In this document: positions 23,844 through 34,004 of the stretch, piece after piece
How positions within the stretch are numbered: position 1 is the stretch's first letter
How the letters are laid out: each line of letters starts with the position of its first letter
Source of the DNA: Yersinia vastinensis
Lineage (GTDB): Bacteria; Pseudomonadota; Gammaproteobacteria; Enterobacterales; Enterobacteriaceae
Assembly: GCF_902726565.1 (NCBI RefSeq)
Contig: NZ_CACVAF010000003.1
Coordinates: 310,001 to 374,000 of the forward strand
DNA: 64,000 bases
Reading direction: 5' to 3'
Made by a program: the position numbers and the translations under genes
The notes under the pieces: generated by a model
What the model was told of the DNA's origin: nothing
The model's database searches: none
The model's input: only the letters and a program-made list of their open reading frames with translations

Positions 23844-23871
23844 AAATAGCCCATAACATGATGGGCTATTT
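23844..23871. terminator. Bidirectional terminator between the exported protein gene and the MFS gene
   Basis: A perfect 11-bp stem (aaatagcccat / atgggctattt) with a 6-base loop, flanked by A and T tracts, lies between convergent genes. Confidence 0.85.
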
Positions 23872-23898
23872 AGCAAAATTAATTAATGGTGTTACGAC

Positions 23899-25263
23899 TC
23901 AGCCCATCACTTTCTTTGTCATCTGAACTTTCACATCGCTGTTAATATCGTTACGCAGATAAACGCCCAGCAACAACCCCACCAGCGATAATAACAACAT
24001 GTAATACGCTGGAGCCATTGGTGTCACCTTCATCAATAAGGTCACAACAATGGGCGTCAATCCGCCAAAAATAGCGTAGGCCACATTGTAAGAGAAAGAG
24101 ATACCCGTAAAGCGAACTTCTGCCGGGAATGCGCGAACCATGACATAGGGCACGGCACCGACAATGCCGACACAAAATCCAGCCATCATATAATGGCTGA
24201 AGAGTTGGCTCGGATCAGTCAAATTGGTGTGATAGAACGACCATGTCGACGCAGCCAACATCAAGCTACCGACAATAAAGGTTTTGCTGGCTCCGAAGCG
24301 ATCGATAGCCAACCCCGCAATCACGCAGCCAAAGACTAATGCCACAATGGCCAGACTGTTTGCCTGCAATGCCAGAGCTGGCAGAACACCGAACTGTTTC
24401 TGTAAATAAGTTGGCGTCATCAGAATAACAACCACAATACCGGCAGAAAGCAGCCAGGTCAGCAGCATTGAGACAAACACTTCTTTCTTATGATTGACGA
24501 CAACCGATTTCAAAGGCAATTCGTCTGCTAAAGTTTTACGTGCCTGCATCTCTTTGAAGATAGGTGTTTCCTGCAACCAACGGCGTAAGTACATGGCGAA
24601 TAAGCCAAAAATCCCACCCAAGAAGAACGGCACACGCCAACCACCATCCAAGATGGCTTGATGGCTTAATGTGGTATTCATCGCGGTAGCCACCAGAGAA
24701 CCTAATAAAATCCCTGCGGTTAAACCTGCCGTTAACGTACCGCAGGCAATACCTACGCGTCGGCGTGGAACATGTTCTGCGACAAAGACCCATGCTCCGG
24801 GAACTTCTCCCCCGATCGCCGCACCTTGTAACACACGCATTAATAACAGCAACAAAGGAGCTGCAATGCCGATTGATGCGTAAGTCGGCAGCATACCAAT
24901 CGCCAATGTTGGTAATGCCATCAGCAAAATGCTCAGCGTAAACATTTTCTTGCGACCGACCAGATCGCCGAAGTGTGCCATGATAATGCCACCCAACGGG
25001 CGCGCCAAATAACCCGCAGCAAAAATGCCGAATGTCTGGACCTGACGCAGCCACTCAGGCATATCTGTTGGGAAGAACAGATCCCCAATGACCGCCGCAA
25101 AAAAGACAAAGATGATGAAATCATAAAATTCTAACGCGCCGCCAAGAGCAGCCAGAGTCAGTGTTTTATAATCCTGCTTATTTAACCGGCGATTATGATT
25201 ATGCTGTTGGTCAACATGAGGCTGGGATAAGTCGTTTTGAGTTGAGTTGTGTTCTTGAGGCAT
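23899..25263 (-). CDS. MFS transporter, metabolite:H+ symporter (MHS) type
   Basis: 454 residues if started at the ATG at 25263 (MPQEHNSTQND); the frame runs on to 25308 and that longer start cannot be excluded. About 12 hydrophobic segments. The family signature between segments 2 and 3 reads FGDLVGRKKMF, and GALEFYDFIIFVFFAAVIGDLFF is typical of the ProP/KgtP/ShiA branch. Substrate unknown; relatives carry small organic acids or osmolytes. The cytosolic N-terminus is rich in His, Gln and Asn (HVDQQHNHN). It lies between mog and the crystallin/GNAT gene, a position with no counterpart in E. coli. Confidence 0.88.
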   Translation of the reverse strand: MPQEHNSTQNDLSQPHVDQQHNHNRRLNKQDYKTLTLAALGGALEFYDFIIFVFFAAVIGDLFFPTDMPEWLRQVQTFGIFAAGYLARPLGGIIMAHFGDLVGRKKMFTLSILLMALPTLAIGMLPTYASIGIAAPLLLLLMRVLQGAAIGGEVPGAWVFVAEHVPRRRVGIACGTLTAGLTAGILLGSLVATAMNTTLSHQAILDGGWRVPFFLGGIFGLFAMYLRRWLQETPIFKEMQARKTLADELPLKSVVVNHKKEVFVSMLLTWLLSAGIVVVILMTPTYLQKQFGVLPALALQANSLAIVALVFGCVIAGLAIDRFGASKTFIVGSLMLAASTWSFYHTNLTDPSQLFSHYMMAGFCVGIVGAVPYVMVRAFPAEVRFTGISFSYNVAYAIFGGLTPIVVTLLMKVTPMAPAYYMLLLSLVGLLLGVYLRNDINSDVKVQMTKKVMG

Positions 25264-25397
25264 ATGACACCGTAGTAAACCAGAGTAGGGGAAGAAAAAC
25301 ATTTCCAACTTTTTGTAAAGTAAACATGACTATACCGTACAAAATTCCCCACACGGTTATAATGGAGTTTTATGCTATAAAAAACTCTAATTTAGTC

Positions 25398-25979
25398 TTA
25401 TGCACCAATAATGGCACTCTTAGGACGAAAAGACGCTACCACTTCACTGTTAGTTTCGACGTAAGGGCCATCCAATAATTGAATACAATAAGGCACACTA
25501 GCAAAAATACCGGCAACCACCACGTTTGACTGTGCGTCTTTTACACCTTCAAGGGTCTCTTTGATGGATTTAGGTTGCCCAGGTAAGTTAATAATCAATG
25601 CTTGCTTACGGATAACCCCGACTTGGCGGGATAATATCGCGGTAGGAACGAAATGAAGGCTGATTTGACGCATCTGCTCGCCAAAACCGGGCATCTGACG
25701 ATCGGCAATCGCCAAAGTGGCATCTGGAGTCACATCACGCCTTGCTGGGCCTGTTCCGCCGGTGGTCAACACCAAATGGCAGCCCATTTCATCGACCAAC
25801 TCACACAAAGTTTGCTCAATTAGCGTTTGCTCATCAGGGATAAGGCGAGTTTCTATTTCAAATGGTGTGGTCAATGCGCTGGTCAGCCACTCTTCCAGTG
25901 CTGGAATACCTTTATCCTGATATACCCCACTCGATGCGCGATCAGAGATGGAAACTAAACCGATACGTAATGTATTCAT
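25398..25979 (-). CDS. mog: Molybdopterin adenylyltransferase
   Basis: 193 residues (E. coli Mog 195). It adenylates molybdopterin before molybdate insertion in cofactor synthesis. The MoaB/Mog fold signature TTGGTGPARRDVTPDAT is at about residues 71-87, and INLPGQPKS near residue 150. It lies upstream of the MFS gene on the same strand, with about 130 bp between; in E. coli mog is between talB and satP, so the MFS and exported-protein genes have come between mog and satP here. Confidence 0.96.
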   Translation of the reverse strand: MNTLRIGLVSISDRASSGVYQDKGIPALEEWLTSALTTPFEIETRLIPDEQTLIEQTLCELVDEMGCHLVLTTGGTGPARRDVTPDATLAIADRQMPGFGEQMRQISLHFVPTAILSRQVGVIRKQALIINLPGQPKSIKETLEGVKDAQSNVVVAGIFASVPYCIQLLDGPYVETNSEVVASFRPKSAIIGA

Positions 25980-26073
25980 GTAACTACCTCGACGAAAATC
26001 CTGTTATCTGTGGCGAATAATAGCATATACAGCGTCATGGACACGGCACTCAAGCATGGATAGCAGGCAATAA

Positions 26074-26097
26074 AAAAGGTGGCTTACGCCACCTTTT
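26074..26097 (-). terminator. Rho-independent terminator of tal
   Basis: A perfect 10-bp stem (aaaaggtggc / gccacctttt) with a 4-base loop lies just past the tal stop. Confidence 0.9.
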
Positions 26098-26140
26098 CAT
26101 CAAATAGCTGCGGATAATAACTTACCGCAAGCAAAAGAGA

Positions 26141-27094
26141 TTACAGCAAATCAGAGATCATTTTCTCAAGTTTGCCTTGGTCGATAGCAAATTTACGGAT
26201 GCCATCAGCCAGTTTATCAATCGCCATTGGATCCTGATTATGCTGCCAGTAGAACTCAGCTTCCGTTAGCGGTGCTGGTTTCGCCTGAATTTCACCGGTA
26301 TAAGCTAATTTACGCTCTACCGGGCCTTCGCTCTCTGCCAATTCTTTCAACAGTGATGGTGCAATAGTCAGGCGGTCACACCCAGCCAGCTCAATGATTT
26401 CACCCAGATTACGGAAGCTTGCGCCCATCACCACAGTCTTATAACCGTGCTTTTTGTAATACTGGTAAATCTCGGTAACGGAAACAACACCCGGATCTTC
26501 GTTTGGCGCGAACTCTTTTTTGTCACCGTTAGCTTTGTACCAGTCAAGAATACGGCCAACAAAAGGTGAAATCAGGAACACACCCGCTTCAGCACAAGCA
26601 CGCGCCTGAGCGAAGGAGAACAACAGAGTCAGGTTACAGTTGATGCCTTCTTTTTCTAGCTGTTCCGCAGCACGGATACCCTGCCAAGTGGAGGCCAGTT
26701 TAATCAGAATACGGTCATTGCTGATACCGGCTTCGTTATACATTTTGATCAGGCGTTTCGCTTTTGCCACGCTAGCAACCGTGTCATAAGACAGACGAGC
26801 GTCGACTTCAGTAGAAATACGGCCTGGGATCAGTTTTAAAATTTCCAAACCAATATTGACAGCTAACTTATCTGTTGCATCAACAATTTGTTGAGCATGG
26901 TCGCTGCTTTGCGCGCGAGCCCAAGCAACAGCTTCATCAATCAGTTTGCGGTATTCAGGAATTTGAGCAGCATTCAAGATCAGAGATGGGTTGGTGGTTG
27001 CATCTTGCGGCTGATACAGTTTCATTGCCGCGATATCCCCCGTATCTGCTACTACAGTGGTGATTTGACGTAGGGAAGTAAGTTTATCGGTCAT
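26141..27094 (-). CDS. tal: Transaldolase
   Basis: 317 residues from the ATG at 27094, matching E. coli TalB ([19 protein letters not shown]). The open frame runs to 27190, but the extra residues are not conserved. It is the pentose phosphate enzyme that transfers dihydroxyacetone units between sedoheptulose-7-P and glyceraldehyde-3-P. The Schiff-base lysine is in [12 protein letters not shown] (about residue 132), and ATTNPSL near residue 33 is conserved. Equivalent to talB by position. Confidence 0.96.
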   Translation of the reverse strand: MTDKLTSLRQITTVVADTGDIAAMKLYQPQDATTNPSLILNAAQIPEYRKLIDEAVAWARAQSSDHAQQIVDATDKLAVNIGLEILKLIPGRISTEVDARLSYDTVASVAKAKRLIKMYNEAGISNDRILIKLASTWQGIRAAEQLEKEGINCNLTLLFSFAQARACAEAGVFLISPFVGRILDWYKANGDKKEFAPNEDPGVVSVTEIYQYYKKHGYKTVVMGASFRNLGEIIELAGCDRLTIAPSLLKELAESEGPVERKLAYTGEIQAKPAPLTEAEFYWQHNQDPMAIDKLADGIRKFAIDQGKLEKMISDLL

Positions 27095-27190
27095 GTTGTC
27101 GTTTCTCGTCGTTTGTGCATGAACTTTTGGCATGTCGCCGCTGTTTATCTCTGTCAAAACAGCTAACCATCTCATTTCGATGTTAGCCAT

Positions 27191-27507
27191 TTCTCACAAT
27201 TGGCTATTTAGACGCTCTGCCTTGTCTTGATAATAACATGCGTAAGCCGCGGTGCAAGGCAGTAAAATTGATTAAAAAAAGCGCAAATGGGCTATCTTGG
27301 GGTCGCAACCGTTTTCGCCTTTTAAAACAGCCGGAAACCGGCAGGTTAATAGCAACTTCGTCCATTCTTGTGGTGCTGAGACGATTTAGCTAAAACTATA
27401 TCCTTTATGAGTAAAGCCGCCTACCTATCTTAGCAATCGACCAATCTTCTTTTAGAAGGCAGGGGCTTTTTGCTACAGTGTGTCATCTGGATAAATAGGA
27501 TGTCGTT
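27191..27507. other. tal-yaaA divergent gap, no gene seen
   Basis: This stretch of about 320 bp must hold the divergent tal and yaaA promoters. E. coli carries yaaJ (a sodium/alanine symporter gene) at this place; no remnant was seen. Confidence 0.5.
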
Positions 27508-28281
27508 ATGCTTATTATTATTTCCCCGGCCAAAACCCTTGATTATCAAAGCCCATTGGCGACCAAGAAATTTACTCAGCCTGAAATGTTGGATAAGTCA
27601 CAACAGCTTATCGAGATTTGCCGTGAGCTGACGCCCGCGCAAATTAGCAGTCTGATGGGGATTAGCGACAAACTGGCGGGGTTAAATGCTGCCCGTTTCA
27701 GTGAATGGCAACCTGATTTTACACCAGAGAATGCGCGTCAGGCGATTTTGGCTTTTAAAGGCGATGTCTATACCGGGATGCAGGCGCAAGATTTTAGTGC
27801 CGCTGATTTTGATTTCGCTCAACAACATCTGCGTATGCTCTCTGGCCTGTACGGCGTGCTGCGCCCACTCGATTTAATGCAGCCTTATCGGCTAGAAATG
27901 GGGATTAAGCTGGCAAACCCACACGGCAAAGATCTCTATTCATTCTGGGGCGATCAGATAACCGAGAAACTGAATCAGGCATTAGAGCAGCAAGGCGATA
28001 ATGTGCTGATTAATTTGGCCTCTGATGAATACTTTAAAGCAGTAAAACCCGCTAAATTAGCGGGTTCACTGATTAAACCGGTCTTCTTGGATGAGAAAAA
28101 CGGTAAATATAAAATCATCAGTTTCTACGCCAAGAAAGCACGGGGCCTGATGAGTCGTTTTATCATTCAGAACAAATTGACTAAACCGGAGCAATTGATT
28201 GATTTTAATCTGGAAGGCTATGAGTTTGATGCCGGGTTATCGGCGAAAAACGAGTTAGTGTTTAAACGGAGTGAAACTTAA
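27508..28281 (+). CDS. yaaA: Peroxide-stress protein YaaA (DUF328/UPF0246)
   Basis: 257 residues, as in E. coli (258). It opens with the family hallmark [15 protein letters not shown] and has YSFWGDQIT near residue 147 and [11 protein letters not shown] near residue 169. In E. coli YaaA is induced through OxyR and lowers intracellular free iron during peroxide stress; later structural work showed a DNA-binding fold. AATAGGATGTCGTT precedes the ATG. It is convergent with thrC. Confidence 0.95.
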   Translation: MLIIISPAKTLDYQSPLATKKFTQPEMLDKSQQLIEICRELTPAQISSLMGISDKLAGLNAARFSEWQPDFTPENARQAILAFKGDVYTGMQAQDFSAADFDFAQQHLRMLSGLYGVLRPLDLMQPYRLEMGIKLANPHGKDLYSFWGDQITEKLNQALEQQGDNVLINLASDEYFKAVKPAKLAGSLIKPVFLDEKNGKYKIISFYAKKARGLMSRFIIQNKLTKPEQLIDFNLEGYEFDAGLSAKNELVFKRSET

Positions 28282-28336
28282 GGTTTAGCTGTCATAACTC
28301 ACCTCATCCCAGATGAACCAACCGCCAAAGTAAGAT

Positions 28337-28370
28337 GGCCACTGAACGATTATCAACCGAAACAGTGGCC
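28337..28370. terminator. Stem-loop between yaaA and thrC (possible terminator)
   Basis: An 8-bp stem (ggccactg / cagtggcc) encloses an 18-base loop between convergent genes. No long T run follows on either strand, so an intrinsic terminator role is uncertain. Confidence 0.4.
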
Positions 28371-28424
28371 CACACTTAACAACCGCACCCTAATCTATAA
28401 TTTTTAACTAAAAATAGATAAAAA

Positions 28425-29714
28425 CTACTTTGGCAAAGCCATCAAGAAACCACGTAAATCTGCAAAATCTGCCGACAGATCATGGGATAGCAGAGGCAAC
28501 TGCGCACGTACTGCCAATGGTTTTGGTAACGGCAACTCCTGCCCGAGAATCTCTTCTACACTCTCTTTGAATTTCGCCGGGTGGGCAGTACCGATAAACA
28601 ACCCGAATTCACCATCCTGCAATTGGTCACGCAAAACTCGGTAGGCAATAGCGGCATGGGGTTCTGAAATATAGCCCAACCCCGCCAGCTCACGCATCGT
28701 GTCTTTGGTGACCGCATCACTGACCGCGCCGTGGCCCAAATCTTTTAACTGCCAGATTTTACGACGATAGAGTTCTTCAACGCGTGGCCAGTTATTTGGC
28801 TGGCTGACATCCATCGCATTTGATAACGTCGCCACCGTCGGCTTAGGTTGCCACTGCCCATTAACCAAGAAGCGTGGCACCGTGTCATTGGCATTGGTTG
28901 CTGCAATAAAGCGTTTTACCGGTAACCCTAAGGATTTTGCTAGCAGGCCCGCCGTTAAGTCACCAAAATTACCACTTGGCACCGAGATAACCAGTTGATT
29001 GCGTGCCTCTTGTGGCAATTGAGCGACCGCTTCAAAGTAATAGCAAATCTGCGCCAGCAAGCGGCTGATATTGATTGAGTTCGCAGAGTTCAGGCTCAAT
29101 TCCTGCTTTAACTCTTCATCATCAAAGGCTTGCTTTACCAGAGCCTGGCAGGCATCAAAATCGCCATCAATAGCTACGGTGTGAATATTGCCACCCAATG
29201 TGCAGAACAGTTTTTCTTGCAGCGGACTGATTTTGCCACGCGGATAGAGAATAACCACGCGTACGTTTTTCAGACCATAAAATGCATGCGCAACCGCCGC
29301 TCCCGTGTCGCCAGAAGTTGCAGTTAAGATAGTGACTGGCTGATCACCGGCTACTTCGGCCAACATTTGCGCCATAAAACGTGCACCAAAGTCTTTGAAT
29401 GCCAGCGTCGGGCCGTGGAACAGCTCCAGTGCGGCGATATCATTCTCAACCTGCGCTACCGGTGCCGGAAACTCAAAAGCCGCCTGTACGCGTTTGGTTA
29501 AAACCTCAGGGGCAATTTCACTGCCGATAAAAGCGGATAAAATGCGGCTACTACGTGTAACAAAATCCAGATCCAGCAATTTATCAATTTCGGTCAGTTC
29601 AAACTCCGGCAACTCCAGCGGAAAGAAAAGCCCCTGCTGTTTGCCCAGCCCCTGTTTGATCGCTTGAGCGAAGCTGACCTGTTCGTTGTGATCTTTAAGG
29701 TTATACAGTTTCAT
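28425..29714 (-). CDS. thrC: Threonine synthase
   Basis: 429 residues (E. coli 428). PLP enzyme that turns O-phosphohomoserine into threonine, the last step of the pathway. The PLP lysine is in LAFKDFGARF (about residue 107), and SVPSGNFGDLTAG near residue 235 binds the cofactor phosphate. It is the last gene of thrLABC and lies 3 bp after thrB. Confidence 0.98.
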   Translation of the reverse strand: MKLYNLKDHNEQVSFAQAIKQGLGKQQGLFFPLELPEFELTEIDKLLDLDFVTRSSRILSAFIGSEIAPEVLTKRVQAAFEFPAPVAQVENDIAALELFHGPTLAFKDFGARFMAQMLAEVAGDQPVTILTATSGDTGAAVAHAFYGLKNVRVVILYPRGKISPLQEKLFCTLGGNIHTVAIDGDFDACQALVKQAFDDEELKQELSLNSANSINISRLLAQICYYFEAVAQLPQEARNQLVISVPSGNFGDLTAGLLAKSLGLPVKRFIAATNANDTVPRFLVNGQWQPKPTVATLSNAMDVSQPNNWPRVEELYRRKIWQLKDLGHGAVSDAVTKDTMRELAGLGYISEPHAAIAYRVLRDQLQDGEFGLFIGTAHPAKFKESVEEILGQELPLPKPLAVRAQLPLLSHDLSADFADLRGFLMALPK

Positions 29715-29717
29715 GCG

Positions 29718-30647
29718 TTATCCCAGTAGTCGTGCGCCGGCAGTATCCAGACGGCAAATATGAACAAAACCTTCGTCGTTTTGTAGGTAATGATTTTGTA
29801 GCCAGCTCGCCATGCGCTGTGCGGTTTCGCTATCATCACAGACAGCAAACAGGGTCGGGCCAGAGCCGGAAATACCACAAGCCAATGCGCCGATATCCTG
29901 CGCAGCTTGCCGGGCAGCCGCAAAGCCCGGTAGCAATTGGGTGCGATAAGGCTCGGCGATGACATCTTTCATCATTTTAGCGGCTAAATCAGGTTGCTGA
30001 GTGTGGCAGGCATGAATGAACCCTGCGACATTGCGCCCGTGCGTGATGCAATCTTGGCGGCGATATTGCGCAGGTAGAATCGCCCGTGCTTGCGCAGTAG
30101 AAACTTTAATGCCCGGATATGCCATCACCCACAGCCAATCATCAAAGCTGGGCACCTCTTGGCTGATATAGCCATCCTGCTCAAGAATTAATTGCATTCC
30201 GCCCAAATAGCACGGCGCAACATTATCAAAATGAACACTACCCGATACCCGCCCTTCCAGTTCACCCATCAGACCGAGCAAGGTGACTTTATCCAACGGC
30301 TGGCCACAGAACTCGTTCATCGCCATCAAACCGGCGACGACTGAACAGGCGCTAGACCCTAGCCCTGAGCCAATCGGCATGTTCTTTTCCAGTACCATCG
30401 CCACGGGGATCTCTTGACCAATCTCTTGGCAAAAACGCGCCCAGCATTGATAAACAATGTTTTCTTTCGGGTCGTCAGGCAGTTTACTAACAAAACGGCC
30501 TTCATTGCGCAGGCTGAAACGCTCTGCCGCCGTCACACTGACGCAATCACCCAGTAGGGTGCCGTCAATCGGCGAAACCGCAGCCCCCAGCACATCAAAC
30601 CCGACGCTAACATTGCCAATCGATGCCGGAGCATAGATCTTAACCAT
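29718..30647 (-). CDS. thrB: Homoserine kinase
   Basis: 309 residues (E. coli 310) from the ATG at 30647; the frame extends seven codons upstream into thrA, but the family starts at [13 protein letters not shown] kinase that phosphorylates homoserine. The ATP loop [17 protein letters not shown] lies near residues 90-106, and the C-terminal GSGPT motif is in [13 protein letters not shown]. Only 2 bp separate it from thrA. Confidence 0.98.
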   Translation of the reverse strand: MVKIYAPASIGNVSVGFDVLGAAVSPIDGTLLGDCVSVTAAERFSLRNEGRFVSKLPDDPKENIVYQCWARFCQEIGQEIPVAMVLEKNMPIGSGLGSSACSVVAGLMAMNEFCGQPLDKVTLLGLMGELEGRVSGSVHFDNVAPCYLGGMQLILEQDGYISQEVPSFDDWLWVMAYPGIKVSTAQARAILPAQYRRQDCITHGRNVAGFIHACHTQQPDLAAKMMKDVIAEPYRTQLLPGFAAARQAAQDIGALACGISGSGPTLFAVCDDSETAQRMASWLQNHYLQNDEGFVHICRLDTAGARLLG

Positions 30648-30649
30648 AT

Positions 30650-33109
30650 TTAAACTCCCAACTTCCATGATAATGTGCGTAAAAGATCGGCGAATACCCC
30701 GGCTGCTGTCACGTCATTACCCGCGCCGTATCCGCGAAGCACCAACGGAATTGGCTGATAATAGTGGGTGTAGAAGGCCAACGCATTCTCACCATTTTTA
30801 ACTTTATATAGCGGATCGTTACCATCAACGGCATCCATCCGAACAATACAACGCCCTTCCTCAATAACGCCAACATAGCGCAGCACTTTGCCCTGCTCGC
30901 TGGCATCAGCCACTAAACGGGCAAACTCGGCATCCAGCGATGGCAACCGGGCAAGGAAGCTATCAACGTCACCCGATGCATCAAAACTTGCCGGCAGAAC
31001 AGACTCAACCTCAATATCGGCCAGTTCAAGTTTGTACCCTGCTTCACGGGCCAAGATCAACAATTTACGGGCTACATCCATCCCAGAAAGGTCATCGCGT
31101 GGGTCCGGTTCGGTATAGCCCATGGCCTTAGCTTGCAACGTCGCCTCTGACAATGTCATCCCTTCATCCAGCTTACCGAAGATAAAGGAGAGCGAACCTG
31201 ACAGAATGCCAGAGAAACGCATCAGTTCATCACCCGCATTAAGTAGATTCTGTAAGTTTTCAATGACTGGCAAACCTGCACCCACGTTGGTGTCATACAA
31301 GAATTTACGACAAGATTTTGCCGCCGCCGCACGCATCTGACGGTAGTAATTCATTGATGAGGTATTGGCTTTTTTGTTTGGTGTCACAACATGGAAGCCA
31401 TCCGCCAGGAAATCAGCATATTGATCAGCAACGGCCTGACTGGAGGTACAATCAACAATCACCGGGTTGAGCAAATGGTACTCTTTCACCAGACGAATCA
31501 GGCGACTCAAGTTAAATGGCTCTTTCACTTCAGCCAGCTCGTGACGCCAGTTGTCCAGCTCAATACCGTGCACATTGGTCAGCATGGCTTTGGAATTGGC
31601 AATACCGCACACACGCAAATCGATATGGCGCTGCTTCAGCCACGGCTGTTGACGATAGATTTGCTCGATTAATGCCCCGCCTACCCCACCAACGCCGATG
31701 ACAAACACTTCAATGACCTGATCGGTATTGAACAGCATCTGGTGACAAACACGCACGCCAGTGGTAACGGCATCATTACTGACCACCACCGAAATAGAGC
31801 GCTCGGATGAACCTTGAGCAATCGCGATGATGTTGATATTGGCACGAGCCAGTGCCGAGAAGAAACGAGCCGAAATCCCTCGAAGGGTGCGCATGCCATC
31901 GCCGACGACTGAAATGATCGCCAGATGCTCCATCACATCTAGTGGGTCCAGCAGACCGTCTTTTAGCTCCAGATAAAACTCTTCCTCCAATGCTCGGCTA
32001 GCGCGAGATAGCTCTGACTGCGGCACACAGAAGCTGATGCTGTATTCAGAAGACGACTGAGTAATCAGTACCACTGAAATCCCACTGCGTGACATCACCG
32101 CGAAAACGCGGGCAGCCATGCCAACCATCCCTTTCATGCCTGGGCCTGAAACGTTAATCATCGCCATGTTATTCAGATTGGTGATGCCCTTAACCGGGAA
32201 ACCATCGTCACTGCTTTCGCCACCAATCAAGGTACCGGGAGCTTGTGGATTCGAGGTATTTTTAATCAGACAAGGAATTTGGAACTGGGCGATGGGAGCA
32301 ATAGTGCGGGGGTGAAGAACTGAGGCACCAAAATAGGAAAGCTCCATGGCCTCTTGATATGACATCGATTTCAACAATCGCGCATCGGGAACAACACGCG
32401 GGTCACAAGTATAGACCCCATCGACATCCGTCCAGATTTCACAACAATCGGCGCGCAAACACGCAGCTAACGCAGCAGCAGAATAGTCAGAACCATTACG
32501 TCCCAGTACTACCAGTTCACCTTTATCATTACCGGCGGTGAAACCTGCCATCAGGATAATATGGTCAGTAGGAATAGCACTCGAACCAATACGGCGGGTA
32601 GACTCAGTGATATCAACCGTGGACTCAAGATAGTGCCCATGAGCCAGCAATTTTTCGACCGGATCAATTACGCTAACTTGATAACCTTTGGCTTGGAACA
32701 CAGCTTCCATGATAGCAATGGAGAGTTTTTCGCCACGGCAGATGATGGCAGCATTGATACTGTCCGGGCATTGACCCAGTAGCGAGATGCCGTGCAGAAC
32801 ATGTTTGAGTTGCGCAAATTCATGCGCAACCAACGCTTTTAAACGCTCATAATCAAAGCCGGGTTGAACATCAGCTAACCCACGTAATAACTCGGCAAAA
32901 ATTCGCTCTGCATCGCTGATATTTGGCGAGATATCTTGCCCTGCGACCATTTTGTCGATCATCGCAACCAGATGATTCGTAATTTTTGCAGGAGCGGACA
33001 ACACTGTAGCCACCTGTCCCTGACGCGCATTATTTTCAATGATATCGGCAACACGCATAAAGCGTTCTGCATTTGCTACTGATGTCCCGCCAAATTTCAG
33101 CACTCGCAT
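30650..33109 (-). CDS. thrA: Bifunctional aspartokinase I / homoserine dehydrogenase I
   Basis: 819 residues (E. coli 820). It catalyses the first and third steps of threonine synthesis and is feedback-inhibited by threonine in E. coli. The aspartokinase domain begins [17 protein letters not shown]; two ACT regulatory regions lie at about 320-460 ([17 protein letters not shown] and [17 protein letters not shown]); the homoserine dehydrogenase domain starts at about 465 with [17 protein letters not shown]. It is preceded by the thr attenuator. Confidence 0.98.
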   Translation of the reverse strand: MRVLKFGGTSVANAERFMRVADIIENNARQGQVATVLSAPAKITNHLVAMIDKMVAGQDISPNISDAERIFAELLRGLADVQPGFDYERLKALVAHEFAQLKHVLHGISLLGQCPDSINAAIICRGEKLSIAIMEAVFQAKGYQVSVIDPVEKLLAHGHYLESTVDITESTRRIGSSAIPTDHIILMAGFTAGNDKGELVVLGRNGSDYSAAALAACLRADCCEIWTDVDGVYTCDPRVVPDARLLKSMSYQEAMELSYFGASVLHPRTIAPIAQFQIPCLIKNTSNPQAPGTLIGGESSDDGFPVKGITNLNNMAMINVSGPGMKGMVGMAARVFAVMSRSGISVVLITQSSSEYSISFCVPQSELSRASRALEEEFYLELKDGLLDPLDVMEHLAIISVVGDGMRTLRGISARFFSALARANINIIAIAQGSSERSISVVVSNDAVTTGVRVCHQMLFNTDQVIEVFVIGVGGVGGALIEQIYRQQPWLKQRHIDLRVCGIANSKAMLTNVHGIELDNWRHELAEVKEPFNLSRLIRLVKEYHLLNPVIVDCTSSQAVADQYADFLADGFHVVTPNKKANTSSMNYYRQMRAAAAKSCRKFLYDTNVGAGLPVIENLQNLLNAGDELMRFSGILSGSLSFIFGKLDEGMTLSEATLQAKAMGYTEPDPRDDLSGMDVARKLLILAREAGYKLELADIEVESVLPASFDASGDVDSFLARLPSLDAEFARLVADASEQGKVLRYVGVIEEGRCIVRMDAVDGNDPLYKVKNGENALAFYTHYYQPIPLVLRGYGAGNDVTAAGVFADLLRTLSWKLGV

Positions 33110-33171
33110 TTCTGATTCTCTCCCGCTTTCGCGCTATTTTTATCGCAAACTTTTTTGCAAAGATTTAATTG

Positions 33172-33209
33172 AAAAAAAAAGCCCGCACTGTCTAGGTGCG
33201 GGCTTTTTT
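33172..33209 (-). terminator. thr operon attenuator
   Basis: An 8-bp stem (gcccgcac / gtgcgggc) with a 7-base loop is followed on the minus strand by nine T residues. It lies between thrL and thrA, and its position and form match the E. coli thr attenuator. Confidence 0.93.
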
Positions 33210-33228
33210 CTGTTGTTTCCTGTACGCG

Positions 33229-33297
33229 TCAGCCCGCCCCGTAACCTGTGGTTTCGGTGGTGGTAATAATCGTTGTGTTCAGGCTGATGTATCGCAT
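33229..33297 (-). CDS. thrL: thr operon leader peptide
   Basis: A 22-codon ORF reading MRYISLNTTIITTTETTG followed by YGAG and a TGA stop. It has seven Thr and three Ile codons, the control codons of the operon, and ends 20 bp before the attenuator stem. E. coli ThrL is 21 residues and shares the MxxIS start and the GAG end. Scarcity of charged Thr/Ile tRNA would stall the ribosome and prevent attenuation. An in-frame ATG six codons upstream (33315), with GGGAG ten bases before it, could give a 28-residue form; the shorter start fits the E. coli layout better. Confidence 0.92.
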   Translation of the reverse strand: MRYISLNTTIITTTETTGYGAG

Positions 33298-33335
33298 GTC
33301 GTCTGTCTGTCTCATAAATAAAGTTCTCCCTCTAT

Positions 33336-33364
33336 TGGTTAAAGCAATCGTCCTCTCAAGTCAA
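33336..33364 (-). promoter_or_regulatory. Promoter of thrLABC
   Basis: On the minus strand TTGACT (-35) is followed after 17 bp by TAACCA. The -10 neighbourhood CTTTAACCAATAGAGG closely matches the known E. coli thr promoter. Confidence 0.8.
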
Positions 33365-33949
33365 ATTTTTTCATCCGCCAACACAAAAAAATTAACTGCT
33401 ACATAATGAGTAATCGTCTATTTCAGGGAGCATTATCAGCGAGGGTGAATAAAATTGCGGGTTAATTCCCAGAGAATAAAACCATAAAATTCCCTTTACT
33501 CACTATAAATAGCTTCAATACTTTTTTATCTTAATAGCATCAGATATGCAGGCCGATCATTGATGTGAATCTGCAGAGTAAAAATTTAAATGAAGAGAAA
33601 AATATTCATTTACCGGCTCGTCACTCGCCTAAATGATACAAAACACAACAAAAATGAAAACTTCGTCACTTCTCTTTACATTTCACCAACATTAGTGATA
33701 ATTCTTCTTATGCTTCTAGACGAAATAGACCGCTGGCAAGAAAAATAGCCTCATTGGCTTTATGTCGAAAGAATATTGATTTTAAACAATAAAAATCAAC
33801 AGATTAGAAAAGTCATTTTTTTGTTACGTCTGACACTTAATTTTTAATATTAATAACACTGAATCGATCACATAATTTAACCAACTATCGCTTAAGCTGG
33901 TATTCTTGTAAGTCTTTTTCACAAAAGTGTTAACGTGCTACAATTGAAA
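33365..33949. other. AT-rich gap between thrL and yjjY, no gene accepted
   Basis: E. coli has yjtD (a putative RNA methyltransferase) here; no trace is visible. A 52-codon plus-strand ORF (33590-33748) has no good ribosome site or recognisable product and was not accepted. Very AT-rich throughout. The distal arcA promoters probably lie at its right end. Confidence 0.5.
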
Positions 33950-33963
33950 TTGATATATGTCAA
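33950..33963. promoter_or_regulatory. Candidate FNR site upstream of arcA
   Basis: TTGATATATGTCAA differs from the FNR consensus TTGATNNNNATCAA at one base. It lies about 280 bp upstream of the arcA start. In E. coli arcA is activated by FNR from a long upstream region, so the placement is reasonable. Confidence 0.55.
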
Positions 33964-34004
33964 CAAAGCGTAGTTTTGTTGGGTGGTAGATTCGGCTCAC
34001 ACTG

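Noticed and set aside
24536-25054. 172-codon minus-strand frame inside the MFS gene
   Set aside because: Same strand, different frame; the MFS frame carries clear family motifs and this one does not.
33590-33748. 52-codon plus-strand ORF in the thrL-yjjY gap with one hydrophobic stretch
   Set aside because: No good ribosome site, no recognisable product, and the DNA is so AT-rich and stop-poor that a chance frame of this size is plausible.
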